A stretch of 64,000 nucleotides of DNA from Cellulosimicrobium cellulans (GTDB lineage Bacteria; Actinomycetota; Actinomycetes; Actinomycetales; Cellulomonadaceae): assembly GCF_016907755.1 (NCBI RefSeq), contig NZ_JAFBCN010000001.1:124001-188000 (forward strand), read 5' to 3'. The stretch's first letter is position 1; the number at the start of each line of letters is the position of its first letter. The notes under the pieces are model-generated. The model saw only the letters and a list, made by a program, of their open reading frames with translations. It had not been told where the DNA came from and did not search any database. Of the stretch, positions 1-8,942 are shown one piece after another. The position numbers and the translations under genes are program-made.

Positions 1-513
1 GACATCACGACGCTCACGGTCGACGCGATCGTCAACGCCGCCAACTCGTCGCTGCTGGGCGGCGGGGGCGTGGACGGCGCGATCCACGCCGCGGCGGGGC
101 CCCGGCTCCTGGAGGAGTGCCGCCGGATCCGACGCACGACCCTCCCCGACGGCCTGCCCGTCGGCGACGCCGTCGCGACCGGCGCCTACGACCTCCCCGC
201 CCGCTGGGTGATCCACACGGTCGGACCGGACCGCCACCGCGGCCAGACCGACCCCGCGCTGCTCGCGTCGTGCTTCACGCGCTCGCTCGACGTCGCCGCG
301 GGCCTCGGCGCCGCGACCGTCGCCTTCCCGGCCGTGAGCGCGGGCGTCTACGGCTGGGACGTCGACGACGTCGCGCGGGTCGCGGTCGGGGCCGTGCGCG
401 GGTGGTCCGCGGTCCGTCCGAGCGCCGACCCCGGCGCCGGCGTCACGGCGGTGACGTTCGCGCTCGCGTCGCCCCGCGCCCTGGCCGCGTTCGAGGCCGC
501 ACTCGGGAGCTGA
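1..513 (+). CDS. Macro-domain protein (ADP-ribose / O-acetyl-ADP-ribose binding or hydrolysing), 5' end missing
   Basis: Open from the first base of the window, so the start lies upstream and only about 170 C-terminal residues are present. The reading begins DIT and continues into NAANSSLLGGGGVDGAIH, the nucleotide-binding loop of macro domains; the Asn-Ala-Ala-Asn and the glycine-rich stretch contact ADP-ribose. A second macro hallmark, PAVSAGVYGW, follows. Bacterial single-domain macro proteins remove acetyl or ADP-ribosyl groups from ADP-ribose derivatives in the cytoplasm. The family is clear; the exact substrate is not shown by sequence. No partner gene is visible. Confidence 0.9.
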   Translation, partial: DITTLTVDAIVNAANSSLLGGGGVDGAIHAAAGPRLLEECRRIRRTTLPDGLPVGDAVATGAYDLPARWVIHTVGPDRHRGQTDPALLASCFTRSLDVAAGLGAATVAFPAVSAGVYGWDVDDVARVAVGAVRGWSAVRPSADPGAGVTAVTFALASPRALAAFEAALGS

Positions 514-625
514 GCCAGGCCCTCCGGGTGCTGAGCCAGGGGTCAGGGTCGGCGCCGGGAGGATCAGGGTCGGTTCGGGGGACTTCCCGATACCGCCGCG
601 ACGAGCGTGCTCCTACCGTCGAGGG

Positions 626-844
626 ATGAGCACCTCAGACGCCTCCGCAGCCTCGTTCCGGCCGACCCTGTCCCGGCCGCGCCACGGTCGGATGATCGCG
701 GGCGTGTGCGCAGGGATCGCCCGCCGGTTCGGGTGGGACCCGACCGTCGTGCGCATCGTCGCCGCGGTCTCGATCCTGCTCCCCGGCCCGCAGGTCATCG
801 CCTACCTCATCCTCTGGGCCCTCATGCCCGACGACCGCGACTGA
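626..844 (+). CDS. Small PspC-domain membrane protein
   Basis: A 72-residue protein. After a short polar N-terminus it has the PspC pattern RMIAGVCAGIARRFGWDPTVVRIV, then one hydrophobic segment (about residues 46-66) and a short acidic tail. PspC-type proteins sit in the cytoplasmic membrane and are linked to envelope stress; in actinobacteria many are stand-alone like this one, with no psp operon around it. No Shine-Dalgarno precedes the ATG, but TACCGT at 614-619 ends six bases before it, which suggests a leaderless mRNA. Function beyond the domain is unknown. Confidence 0.85.
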   Translation: MSTSDASAASFRPTLSRPRHGRMIAGVCAGIARRFGWDPTVVRIVAAVSILLPGPQVIAYLILWALMPDDRD

Positions 845-872
845 CCCGGTCGCGCCGGTCGCCCGGACGGTC

Positions 873-926
873 GAACCCGGGGTCGCGGGTGGTCTCGGGC
901 TCGAGACCACCCGCAACCCCGGGTTC
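873..926. terminator. Long hairpin between convergent genes; also a member of a dispersed repeat family
   Basis: Two 25-base arms (873-897 and 902-926) pair with a single G-T mismatch around a 4-base loop. It lies between the PspC stop and the stop of the convergent anchored protein, so it can end transcription from both sides. The right arm ends with CAACCCCGGGTTCGGC, which recurs exactly in the repeat at 50553-50612. Confidence 0.7.
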
Positions 927-944
927 GGCGTGGTGCGGCGCCCG

Positions 945-3900
945 CTAGCCCGGGAGCCCGCGCATGCGGCGCCGGGCGACGACGATCGTCGCGCCGCCCG
1001 CGACCAGCACGACGGCGAGGCCCACCAGGGCACCGACGTGCGCGCCGGTCGTGGCGAGCCCGTCCGGCCGGCCCGGCTGCTCGCCGTCCGACCCGCCGGG
1101 CGCGCCGTCCGTCGCGAGGACCTCGAGCTCCGTCCACAGGACGCGGCCGTCCACCTGCCCGACGAGCGCGAACCGGTGCAGGCCCGCCGCGGCGTCGGCC
1201 GGGACGGTCACGGTCGCCGTGAGCGTGCCCGACGCGTCGGCGCGGTACATCCCGAGGTCCGTCGGCGTGGAGAAGAGGGTCGCGGAGACCCACTCGCCGG
1301 GCACGAAGCCCTCGGCCGTCGCCGTGACCTGCGCGCCCGCGCGCACGCGCGCCGGGGAGAGCGTGACGCCGCCGTGGTTCGCGTCGGTGAGGTCGTCGGC
1401 ACCCACGGTGTGCCGCGGGGACGACGGCGGCTCCTCGCCCGCGCCGGGCGTCTCGCCGGGCTCGCCCGGACCACCCGGGTTCTCGCCGTCGAGGTGAGCC
1501 TCGAAGACGTCGGTCGCCGCGCCGAGGCTCAGGAGCACCGTCTCGCCCGTCGCGTCGGCGAGGCCGTCGTTGTCGGTGATCGCCCAGACGGTGCCGTCGC
1601 CGCCGACCGTGAGGCCCTCGAGCTTCTCCTGCGTCCAGCCGCTCGTGGCGCGCAGGTCGGGCAGGACGTCGTGCGCGAGCGTCTTGGTCACCGCGACCGG
1701 CGTCGTCGACGCGGCCCCGACGGCGACGGCCGGCACGTCGACCGCGTAGACACGCTTGACCGTGGCGGCGGGGCCGTTGAGCTTGTCGCGCTCGATCACG
1801 GCGAGCGTGTCGTGGTCGACGACGGTCACCTCGCTCAGGCCCATCCAGTCGCCGCCCGTCGTGGTCTGCTCGAGCGGGTACGCGAACCAGTCCCACGTGC
1901 CCGAGGCGACGTCGTAGCGGCCCAGGCGCGCGGTGCCCGCCGTGCCGCCCTCGTCGGTGGTCAGGCCGCGCTGGAGCGCGACCCACACCTGCTCGCCCGC
2001 GCCCGCGGCTCCGTCGGCCGTCGAGACCGCCGGAGCGACCGCGACGCCCTCGATGCCCTGCTTGCCGAGACCCGCGGCGACGCCCTCGGGGAGCGCCACG
2101 GACTCGACGACCGCGCCCGCGGCGTCGACGCGCACGATCGCGTTCTCCGCGCCCTTCGCGCCCTCGACGCCGAGCCAGAACCCGCCGTCGGCGCGCGCCG
2201 CGACACCCTCGACGTCGAGGCCCACGGGGGCGCCGTCGCGCGTGAGGGGCACGGTCCGGTCGATGACCGCCGGGGAGCCCTGGCCGTAGCCGCGCACGTC
2301 GAGCGACAGGAGCTGCGTCGTGGAGTACGCGGCGTCGGTCGCCGTCCACAGGCGCTGGGGATCGGCCGGATCGGCGGTCAGCGCGCCGAGCGCGCCCCAG
2401 CCGATCGGGGCGCCGGCCTGCGGACCCTCGGTCGCGTCCGCGGAGACGACGCTGGGGAACTGCGGCGACCCCGCGCCGTCGGCCCACTGCGCGCCGAGGC
2501 CGAACACCGTGACGGCCGACCGCACGCCCGCACCGGCGTCGTCCTCCTCGCTCGACACGACGAGCAGGTCGCGCCCCGGCACGACGAGCAGGCCCTCGGG
2601 GCCGTTGGTCGTCGCGAGCACCTGGACGAACCGCGGGGCGCTCGGGTCGGAGACGTCGTAGACGGCGACGAAGTTCGAGCGCTCCGAGCCGACGAACGCG
2701 TAGCGCGTCCCGCCGAGCGTCGCGACGGCCAGGCCCTCGGGCTCGACGCCCTTCTTGGCCGCGCGGTCCTCCGTGTGCAGGCCGACGCGGACCGCGAGGC
2801 GCTCGAGCTCCGCGCCCGCGTCCCACACGACCTCGCCCGACGCCGCGTCGAACACCGACCAGCCGCGCGAGCCGCCCTTCCAGTCGCCCTCGTTCGCGGT
2901 CGCGACGTGCGCGTCGTCGAGCCAGCCGATCGCGTCGGGCTCGCGCGGCGTCGCCGGGATCGACCCTGTCTGGTCGATGACGCCGTCCTTCTTCACGTCG
3001 ATCCCGGACACGGCGACCGCGCCCGCGGAGAAGACGGTCTCGACCTCGCCCGTGGCGAGGTCGACGACGGCGACGCCGTTGTTCTCCTGGAGCGTCACCG
3101 CGACCTTGGTGCCCGCAGGGTTGACGGCGACGTACTCGGGCTCGGGGTCCTGCGGGGTGTCGAGGCCGGCGGCCTCGACGACCGGGAGCGGCGCGCCGGC
3201 CTCGTCGAGGAAGGAGACGGCGCGGGTCGACCAGGCCGCCGGGTCGTCGCCGGGCAGGTCGAGGATCTGCAGGAAGCCGCCGGGGAGCTGCGGGAGGTCG
3301 CCCTCGTCGCCACCCTCGGGCGTCGCCTCCTCGTCGCGCTGGTTCTCGATCGCGACGACGGCGTGCGTGCCGTCGGGCGTGACGGCGACGGAGTCGGGCT
3401 GACCGCCGAGGTCGAGCGACCGCACGCGCTCGCGCGTCGCGAGGTCGACGACGTCGAGGCGCCCGCTCGGCTCCGTGAAGCTCACGGACGTGTCCACCAC
3501 GACGAGGACGTACCCACCGACGATCGCGACCGACGTCGGCTCGTCGTGCTCCGACCCGAGCTCGGCGAGGCTCAGCGTGCCCAGGCCCTGCGGTGCGCTC
3601 GGGTCCGTGATGTCGAGGAAGCCGATGCGGCGCGCGAGCGCGTCCGTGTGGACGACCGTGCGTCCGTCCTCGCTCACCGCCGAGATCTCGGCGACCGTCT
3701 CGCTGGCGGCGTCCTCGCCGGCCGGGCGGTTCTGGAACACGGGGTACGTGGCGAGGCGGTGGAACGTCTCGTCCGCGGCGGGGGCCGTCCAGGCGGCGTC
3801 CGTCGCGAGGCCGAGCGCCGCCGTCGGGGCCGACGCCACCGCGCCGGCCGGGTGCGCGGGCGCCGCGGCGAGCGCGGGCAGCGCGCCCAGGCCCAGGGTG

Positions 3901-4010
3901 AGCGTCGCGCCCGTGGCGACGAGCGCGGCGAGGCGCGTGCGGCGGGCCCGGGCGCGCACGGGGGTGCGCGCCGTGGTGCGCTGACGAGCCTGCTCAGGGA
4001 TGGCTGACAT
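945..4010 (-). CDS. Secreted phytase-like/beta-propeller protein with LAXTG sortase anchor
   Basis: A 1021-residue exported protein. The N-terminus has a basic region and a hydrophobic core ending in ALAAAP (signal peptide). The body contains propeller-type blades (LDVVDLATRERVRSLDLGG, GVAVVDLATGEVETVF) and a second half resembling the esterase-like/phytase-like domain, with GLDVEGVAARADGGFWLGVE and EKLEGLTVGGDGTVWAITDND. After a Gly/Pro linker comes an Ig-like domain, then a C-terminal LATTG at about residue 985, a hydrophobic helix and RRR: a class E sortase substrate. The ATG at 4010 has AAGGAG just upstream; an in-frame upstream ATG at 4115 lacks this. Enzymatic activity is unproven; phosphatase or scaffold roles are both possible. 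Confidence 0.82.
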   Translation of the reverse strand: MSAIPEQARQRTTARTPVRARARRTRLAALVATGATLTLGLGALPALAAAPAHPAGAVASAPTAALGLATDAAWTAPAADETFHRLATYPVFQNRPAGEDAASETVAEISAVSEDGRTVVHTDALARRIGFLDITDPSAPQGLGTLSLAELGSEHDEPTSVAIVGGYVLVVVDTSVSFTEPSGRLDVVDLATRERVRSLDLGGQPDSVAVTPDGTHAVVAIENQRDEEATPEGGDEGDLPQLPGGFLQILDLPGDDPAAWSTRAVSFLDEAGAPLPVVEAAGLDTPQDPEPEYVAVNPAGTKVAVTLQENNGVAVVDLATGEVETVFSAGAVAVSGIDVKKDGVIDQTGSIPATPREPDAIGWLDDAHVATANEGDWKGGSRGWSVFDAASGEVVWDAGAELERLAVRVGLHTEDRAAKKGVEPEGLAVATLGGTRYAFVGSERSNFVAVYDVSDPSAPRFVQVLATTNGPEGLLVVPGRDLLVVSSEEDDAGAGVRSAVTVFGLGAQWADGAGSPQFPSVVSADATEGPQAGAPIGWGALGALTADPADPQRLWTATDAAYSTTQLLSLDVRGYGQGSPAVIDRTVPLTRDGAPVGLDVEGVAARADGGFWLGVEGAKGAENAIVRVDAAGAVVESVALPEGVAAGLGKQGIEGVAVAPAVSTADGAAGAGEQVWVALQRGLTTDEGGTAGTARLGRYDVASGTWDWFAYPLEQTTTGGDWMGLSEVTVVDHDTLAVIERDKLNGPAATVKRVYAVDVPAVAVGAASTTPVAVTKTLAHDVLPDLRATSGWTQEKLEGLTVGGDGTVWAITDNDGLADATGETVLLSLGAATDVFEAHLDGENPGGPGEPGETPGAGEEPPSSPRHTVGADDLTDANHGGVTLSPARVRAGAQVTATAEGFVPGEWVSATLFSTPTDLGMYRADASGTLTATVTVPADAAAGLHRFALVGQVDGRVLWTELEVLATDGAPGGSDGEQPGRPDGLATTGAHVGALVGLAVVLVAGGATIVVARRRMRGLPG

Positions 4011-4185
4011 GTCTCTCCTTCGACGAGGGTCGAGCAGAGGGTGGTGGCCCGCGGTGGCGTGGCGGCGACCGGATCCGGGCCGACGGGTGGCCGTCGGATG
4101 AACAGTGCGCGGCACCGCTCGCGAGAGCCCGCGAGGGCCCCGGCGCGGGCGCCAGTTGCTCCGGGCGACAAGTCCGGCACCGGAG

Positions 4186-4296
4186 TACCTGATACTTCGG
4201 CCCCGTGACCGAATCGTGACGGCGAAAGTACCTAGTACTCGCTGTCCGCCCTGTCATGGCGGTTGCTAGCGTCGTTCGGGATTTACCTGCTACTCC
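4186..4296. promoter_or_regulatory. Three-copy operator-like repeat in a divergent promoter region
   Basis: Three copies of TACCTnnTACTyC lie at 4186-4198, 4229-4241 and 4284-4296. The first two sit within inverted repeats AGTA-N5-TACT; the third has a degenerate left half. Copy spacing is 43 and 55 bases, roughly whole helical turns. The 422-base gap (4011-4432) separates the anchored protein (minus) from the heptad-repeat protein (plus), so a regulator bound here could control either or both. No gene is seen in the gap. Confidence 0.55.
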
Positions 4297-4300
4297 ACGT

Positions 4301-4318
4301 CCCGCCAACGTTGGCGGG
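4301..4318. promoter_or_regulatory. Perfect 18-bp palindrome
   Basis: CCCGCCAACGTTGGCGGG reads identically on both strands. It lies just beyond the three-copy repeat in the same divergent gap, 115 bases before the heptad-repeat gene. A dimeric repressor site is the likeliest reading; a short terminator hairpin is less likely because no upstream gene ends here. Confidence 0.5.
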
Positions 4319-4432
4319 CGTGGTCCCGACGCCCTCCCGCGGCGGGCACGCACGTGACCCCGCCTCTCTCCCGCTCCTCTCCCCTCTTGCCGACCGCCCC
4401 GCGACGACGCCGGGCGCGAGGAAGGACGACCG

Positions 4433-6460
4433 ATGACGCAGCACGCCTCTCCCCGACCGTCGCGCACGCACACGGTCCTCACGTCCGTCGCGCTCGCCGT
4501 GCTCGCCCTCGCGGTGGCCGGCCTGATCGCGTTCCTGCTCGTGTACAACAGCAAGGTCGCCGACGGCGCGACCCGGCTCGACGACGGCGCCGCCCAGCTC
4601 TCCGACGGCGCGTCGACGCTCGCCGACGGCACCGCCGAGGCGCAGGACGGCGCCCAGCGCCTCGCCGACGGGGCCGGCGACCTGCGCGACGGCGCCGGCG
4701 ACCTCGTCGCCGGGGCGCAGCAGGCGTCCGACGGCGCGGCCCAGCTCGCGACCGGTGGCACCACCGCGCTCGACGGGGCGACCGAGCTCGCCGCCGGAGC
4801 GGACGAGCTGAACGCCGGAGCCGCCCGCCTCGCCGCGGGGACGGGCGACGCCGCGAGCGGAGCGGCACGCCTCGCCACCGGCAGCAAGGACCTCGACGCC
4901 GGGGCCGCCCGCCTCGCCGCCGGCAACGCGCGTGCCGCGGACGGCGCGTCGCAGATCGCCACGGGAGCGGGCGACCTCAGCACGGGCGCCGGCGACCTGA
5001 GCGCCGGGGCCGCCCGCGCCGCGACCGGCTCCGCCGACCTCGCGTCCGGTGCCGGTCGGCTCGCGACGGGGGCCGGCACCCTCGCCGCAGGGACGACCGA
5101 GCTCCGGGCCGGCGTGCGCGAGAGCCTCGGCGCAGGTGTCCAGGCCCTCGACCAGGGCCAGGCGCAGCTCTCCGGCGGTGCAGCACGCCTCGCCGGCGGT
5201 GTCGCCGCGGCGCGTGCCGGGGTCGACACGATCCAGGCCGGGGTCGACCAGCTGCGGGGAGGTGCGACCCAGGTGCGCGGCGGCGCGGTCACCCTCGGAG
5301 GCGGCGCCGACCAGCTGCAGGGTTCTGCCGGCGAGCTCCAGCGCTCGGCCGTGACCGTCGGGACCAACCTGGACGGCCTCGCGGCACAGCTGGACAAGAT
5401 CGCGCGCGGCGAGGTCGCGGCGACGCCGGAGACCCTCGGGACGATCGCCGCGAACCTCCGCGCGCTGGGCAACGGCACCGAGTCGTCGCCCGGCGCCTCC
5501 GCGCAGATCGCGGTCGGCGCGGGGCGGCTGGCGACGGGCGCCCGCGGGCTCTCCGTGGGAGCGGGCGAGGTCACCGCCGGCATCGACCAGCTCTCGGCCG
5601 GACTCGCGACCGGCACCCCGGAACGGCCCGGGCTCACCGCGGGGCTCGCGCAGCTTCGCGCGGGCCTCGGCGAGGGCACTCCCACGCAGCCGGGCCTCGC
5701 AGCGGGGGTCCAGCAGCTCCGAACGGGCATCGACGTCCAGCTCGCGGGCGGCATCGACGCGCTGGCCACCGGCGCCACGACCCTGGACGGCAAGATCGGC
5801 GAGCTCGAGACCGGTGCCGCGACGCTCCACGGGAAGGTCGGCGAGCTCAGCGCCGGCGCCTCGAAGGTCGCGGACGGCAACGCCGACCTCGCCGCGGGCG
5901 CCGCGCGCGTGAGCGGCGGCAGCGCGCTCCTCGCGACGAAGACCTCCGAGCTCGCGACCGGCACGTCCGACCTCGCCGCCGGCGCCGCCGACCTCCGGGC
6001 CGGGACGACCAGGGCCGCCACAGGGGCCGCCGACCTCTCCGCGGGCACGGTGAGGCTGCGCACGGGCGCCGGTGACCTGTTCGCCGGGACGACGCGGCTG
6101 GAGGACGGGACGCTGCGCCTGCAGAACGGCCTCACGACGCTGTCGACCGGCGCGACGGCCCTCGCTGCGGGCAACGCCGCGCTCGCCGAGGGCTCGACGA
6201 CGCTGCACGCCGGCACGACGACGCTCGCCGACGGCGCGTCGAAGCTGCACGACGGCAGCACCCGCATCGCGGACGGCGCGGCGGCGCTCTCCGACGGCAC
6301 GGGAACCCTCTCCGACGGCACGACGGAGCTCAAGGACAGCGTCGAGAACAGCCCCGTCGGACGGGTGTCGCTCGGCATGTCGGCGCTCGTCGGCGGGACC
6401 GTGCTCGCGGGCGTCGCGGGCGTCGGGCTCGGGCTGCGCCGTCGGCTCGCGGCGGTCTGA
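4433..6460 (+). CDS. xxxLxxG heptad-repeat membrane protein
   Basis: A 675-residue protein with an N-terminal transmembrane helix (about residues 14-38), some 580 residues of heptads in which Leu and Gly recur seven apart (LADGAAQLSDGASTLADG and relatives), and a C-terminal transmembrane helix (about 645-665) followed by RRR. The heptad pattern is the one catalogued as X-X-X-Leu-X-X-Gly repeats, often seen in YhgE/Pip-type proteins; here the ABC-2-like YhgE domain is absent. It is predicted to span the envelope as a long extracellular rod or solenoid between two anchors. GAGGAAGGA precedes the ATG. Function unknown. Confidence 0.85.
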   Translation: MTQHASPRPSRTHTVLTSVALAVLALAVAGLIAFLLVYNSKVADGATRLDDGAAQLSDGASTLADGTAEAQDGAQRLADGAGDLRDGAGDLVAGAQQASDGAAQLATGGTTALDGATELAAGADELNAGAARLAAGTGDAASGAARLATGSKDLDAGAARLAAGNARAADGASQIATGAGDLSTGAGDLSAGAARAATGSADLASGAGRLATGAGTLAAGTTELRAGVRESLGAGVQALDQGQAQLSGGAARLAGGVAAARAGVDTIQAGVDQLRGGATQVRGGAVTLGGGADQLQGSAGELQRSAVTVGTNLDGLAAQLDKIARGEVAATPETLGTIAANLRALGNGTESSPGASAQIAVGAGRLATGARGLSVGAGEVTAGIDQLSAGLATGTPERPGLTAGLAQLRAGLGEGTPTQPGLAAGVQQLRTGIDVQLAGGIDALATGATTLDGKIGELETGAATLHGKVGELSAGASKVADGNADLAAGAARVSGGSALLATKTSELATGTSDLAAGAADLRAGTTRAATGAADLSAGTVRLRTGAGDLFAGTTRLEDGTLRLQNGLTTLSTGATALAAGNAALAEGSTTLHAGTTTLADGASKLHDGSTRIADGAAALSDGTGTLSDGTTELKDSVENSPVGRVSLGMSALVGGTVLAGVAGVGLGLRRRLAAV

Positions 6461-6475
6461 CCGACCGTCGCGCAC

Positions 6476-6505
6476 GGCCGGGCGGCCCCTCCTCACCGCC
6501 CGGCC
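6476..6505 (+). terminator. Rho-independent-type hairpin
   Basis: Arms GGCCGGGCGG and CCGCCCGGCC pair perfectly around a 10-base loop, 15 bases after the stop of the heptad-repeat gene. There is no T run, as is common in high-GC genomes. A second, weaker hairpin follows at 6513-6546. Confidence 0.65.
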
Positions 6506-6678
6506 CTCGGCTCGAGGGCGGCTTCACGTCGACGGTGTCGCCCTCGCGGGCGGCGGCCCCGGTGGACAGGACTCCGGGACCGCCGCCCTTCTTCGTGCGC
6601 GCCGACCGCGGGCCCGGTCCGGTCCCCCGGCGCGAACCCGGCACGGGCCACCGGACCGGCACGGGCTACCGTAACCGC

Positions 6679-7488
6679 GTGACGCTGCTCCTCAAGCTCG
6701 TGCTGGCGCCTGCCCTGGTGGTCGCGTCCACGCTCGCCGGGCGGCGCTGGGGATCCCGGCTCACCGGTGTGCTCGTCGGGCTTCCCGTCGTGGCCGGGCC
6801 GATCCTGCTCATCACCACGCTCGACCACGGCACCGCGTTCGGCGCCGCCGCCGCCTCCTCGGCGCTCCTCGGCCTCACGTCCCTCGCGCTGTTCGCCGTG
6901 GTGTTCGGCTGGTGCTCCCGCCGGACGAGGTGGCTCGGTGCGCTCGCGGCGTCCTGGGCCGCGTGCCTCGTGGCGGACGTCGCCCTCGCCCGGCTGACGC
7001 TTCCCGCCGGGATCGCGTTCGTGGTGGCGCTCGCGTCGTTCTGGGGCGCGTCCCGCGTCATGCCGCCCGATGCGCCGGGTCCTCCGCCGTCGGCCGTCCC
7101 GTCGCCCTGGTGGGACCTTCCCGCCCGGGCCGCGACGACGGCTGCGCTCGTCCTCGCCGTCACCACCGCGTCGGGCGCGCTCGGGCCGGCGATGACGGGC
7201 GTGCTCGCGCCGTTCCCGATCGCGTCGAGCGTGGTCGCCGCGTTCGCGCTCGCGCAGCGCGGGTCGGCCGAGACCGTCCGCCTCCTGCGGGGACTGCTCG
7301 CCGGGCTCACCGGGTTCGCAGTCTTCTGCCTCCTCGTCGCGCTCCTCGTGGAACGCCTCGGTGTCGCCGCGGCGTTCTCGGTCGCGCTGGCCGCCAGCCT
7401 GGCCGTCCAGGCCGTCGTCCCCCTCGCCGGGCGGCTCGCCGCACCGGCCGCGGTCACGACGCGACGTCCCGGGCGCGGCTCATGGTGA
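6679..7488 (+). CDS. Polytopic membrane protein with two-fold internal repeat, unknown function
   Basis: About 269 residues, almost all hydrophobic, with roughly eight predicted helices. The two halves look related: GVLVGLPVVAGPILLI in the first half and GVLAPFPIASSVVAAF in the second, each followed by two or more helices. Such inverted or direct repeats are typical of small transporters. The GTG at 6679 is chosen because TACCGT (6667-6672) ends six bases before it and the first helix begins at once; an upstream in-frame ATG at 6535 would add a 48-residue proline-rich leader. The 3' end overlaps the convergent GNAT gene by 35 bases. Confidence 0.7.
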   Translation: MTLLLKLVLAPALVVASTLAGRRWGSRLTGVLVGLPVVAGPILLITTLDHGTAFGAAAASSALLGLTSLALFAVVFGWCSRRTRWLGALAASWAACLVADVALARLTLPAGIAFVVALASFWGASRVMPPDAPGPPPSAVPSPWWDLPARAATTAALVLAVTTASGALGPAMTGVLAPFPIASSVVAAFALAQRGSAETVRLLRGLLAGLTGFAVFCLLVALLVERLGVAAAFSVALAASLAVQAVVPLAGRLAAPAAVTTRRPGRGSW

Positions 7489-8050
7489 CGTACGCCGAGA
7501 ACCCCGCCCGTCGGGCGAACCGCACCGGGCGGCGCCCGGTCTCCACGAACCCGAGCTTGCGGTAGAGCCCGAGCGCGGGAGCGTTGGTGTCCTTGATGTC
7601 GCGCAGCACGAGCTCGTCGTACGGCAGCTCCATCAGGTGGCGCACGAGCGCGGTGCCCACGCCCCGGCCCTGGTGCTCCGGCGCGGTCGTGACGAACCCG
7701 ACCTCGGCGAGGCCGTCCCGCGCGCCGTCGTACGCGCCGAGGAACTGGCTCCGGACGATCCGGTAGCTGATCGCGCCGTGGACACGACCCAACGCGTCCC
7801 GGAAGGGACGTCTCTCGGGGGCGAAGCACTCCTGCGCGCCCTCGGTGACCGAGGCGACGGCGGCGGGCTCGCCGTCGACGACGGCGACGTAGAACCGTTC
7901 GAGGACGAGCATGTGCGCGAACGCGTCCGCCAGCACGCGCGGGTCCTTCGAGAAGTACGCGAAGTCGTCCGCGAAGCCGCGTACGAGCACCTCGGTGATC
8001 CGCCGCCGGCTGCTCTCGCCGAGCTCGTCGCCACGCCTGACCTCGATCAT
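7454..8050 (-). CDS. GNAT-family N-acetyltransferase
   Basis: About 198 residues. The acetyl-CoA binding signature is visible as VGFVTTAPEHQGRGVGTALVRHLM (Q/R-x-x-G-x-G/A), followed by NAPALGLYRKLGFVETGRR, the typical C-terminal strand-helix of GNAT enzymes. The substrate cannot be told from sequence. The ATG at 8050 begins MIEVRRGDE, the usual N-terminus of the fold; longer starts add only arginine-rich sequence. It ends inside the convergent membrane-protein gene. Confidence 0.82.
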   Translation of the reverse strand: MIEVRRGDELGESSRRRITEVLVRGFADDFAYFSKDPRVLADAFAHMLVLERFYVAVVDGEPAAVASVTEGAQECFAPERRPFRDALGRVHGAISYRIVRSQFLGAYDGARDGLAEVGFVTTAPEHQGRGVGTALVRHLMELPYDELVLRDIKDTNAPALGLYRKLGFVETGRRPVRFARRAGFSAYVTMSRARDVAS

Positions 8051-8090
8051 GCGGTCCCTGCTCTCCGGGTGTGGTCGTCGCACGGGCGGT

Positions 8091-8942
8091 CTACCCACGA
8101 CGACGGCGCGCGAACACGGCGGCCGCCGCGCCGAGGAAGGCCAGGACCAGGCCGGCGCACCACGCGAGGGCGAGGGCCGCCGTCGGTCCCAGGTCCGTGA
8201 CCGGCGCGCCCGTCGAGTCCAGGCCGACGAGCAGGCCACGGATCGTCTCGATCACCGGCGTGACGGGCTGGTGCTCCGCGAACCCGCGCAGCCACGACGG
8301 CATGGTCTCCGGCGGCACGAACGCGCTCGACACGTACGGCAGGAACAGCATGAAGAAGCTGAACCCCCCGGCCGCCGCGGGCGAGCGCACGAGCACGCCC
8401 ACGAAGGCCGCGACGCTCGTGATCGCGAGCACGTACGCGGCGACGACCCCGACGGCTCCCAGCCACTCGAGCGCGTCCGCGTCGGGCCGGAAGCCGATGA
8501 GGAAGGCGACGCCCAGCACGACGGCCGTCGTCACGAGGTTCTTCACGACGCTCGCCACGACGTGACCCACGAGCACCGTCCAGCTCGCGTTCGGCATCGA
8601 CCGGAAGCGGTCCATGATGCCGCCGGACATGTCCTGCTCGACGGCGATCGCCGTGTTCGACGCCCCGTACCCCGCGCACAGCAGGATGATCCCCGGCGTC
8701 GCGTACGTGACGTAGTCCGTGCCGACGCTCATCGCGCCGCCGAACACGTACACGAACAGGATCATGAGCATCACCGGCAGCACGAGCGCGAGGACCAGCT
8801 CGTCCGGCTCACGGCGCACGAGCCTCAACGAGCGCGCGACCATCGTCCCGGCGTCGGCGAGCACGTGGCGGCCCGGCCTGGGCGCGGGCGCGGGGAGCCG
8901 CGCGGCCGTGCCCGACGGCGCGGTAACGGTCTGGGCGGTCAT
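8091..8942 (-). CDS. ABC-2 type export permease (DrrB-like)
   Basis: About 283 residues. After a short cytoplasmic N-terminus there are six hydrophobic segments typical of ABC-2 permeases, starting LVLALVLPVMLMILFVYVFGG. The family motif region AVEQDMSGGIMDRFRSMPNASWTVLVGH between the second and third segments matches daunorubicin-type DrrB permeases. Its ATG overlaps the stop of the upstream ATPase gene by four bases (ATGA), indicating translational coupling. The likely role is export of a drug or other lipophilic molecule; the substrate is unknown. Confidence 0.88.
   Translation of the reverse strand: MTAQTVTAPSGTAARLPAPAPRPGRHVLADAGTMVARSLRLVRREPDELVLALVLPVMLMILFVYVFGGAMSVGTDYVTYATPGIILLCAGYGASNTAIAVEQDMSGGIMDRFRSMPNASWTVLVGHVVASVVKNLVTTAVVLGVAFLIGFRPDADALEWLGAVGVVAAYVLAITSVAAFVGVLVRSPAAAGGFSFFMLFLPYVSSAFVPPETMPSWLRGFAEHQPVTPVIETIRGLLVGLDSTGAPVTDLGPTAALALAWCAGLVLAFLGAAAAVFARRRRG

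Noticed and set aside
514-600. Short direct repeats (CTGAGCCAGG, TCAGGGTCGG) after the macro-domain gene
   Set aside because: Two copies each and without symmetry; too little to support a functional repeat.
930-4007. A 1025-codon open frame on the plus strand opposite the anchored protein
   Set aside because: GC-rich DNA gives long antisense frames; its product is Arg/Ala-rich low-complexity sequence without domains, while the minus strand has signal peptide, domains and sorting signal.
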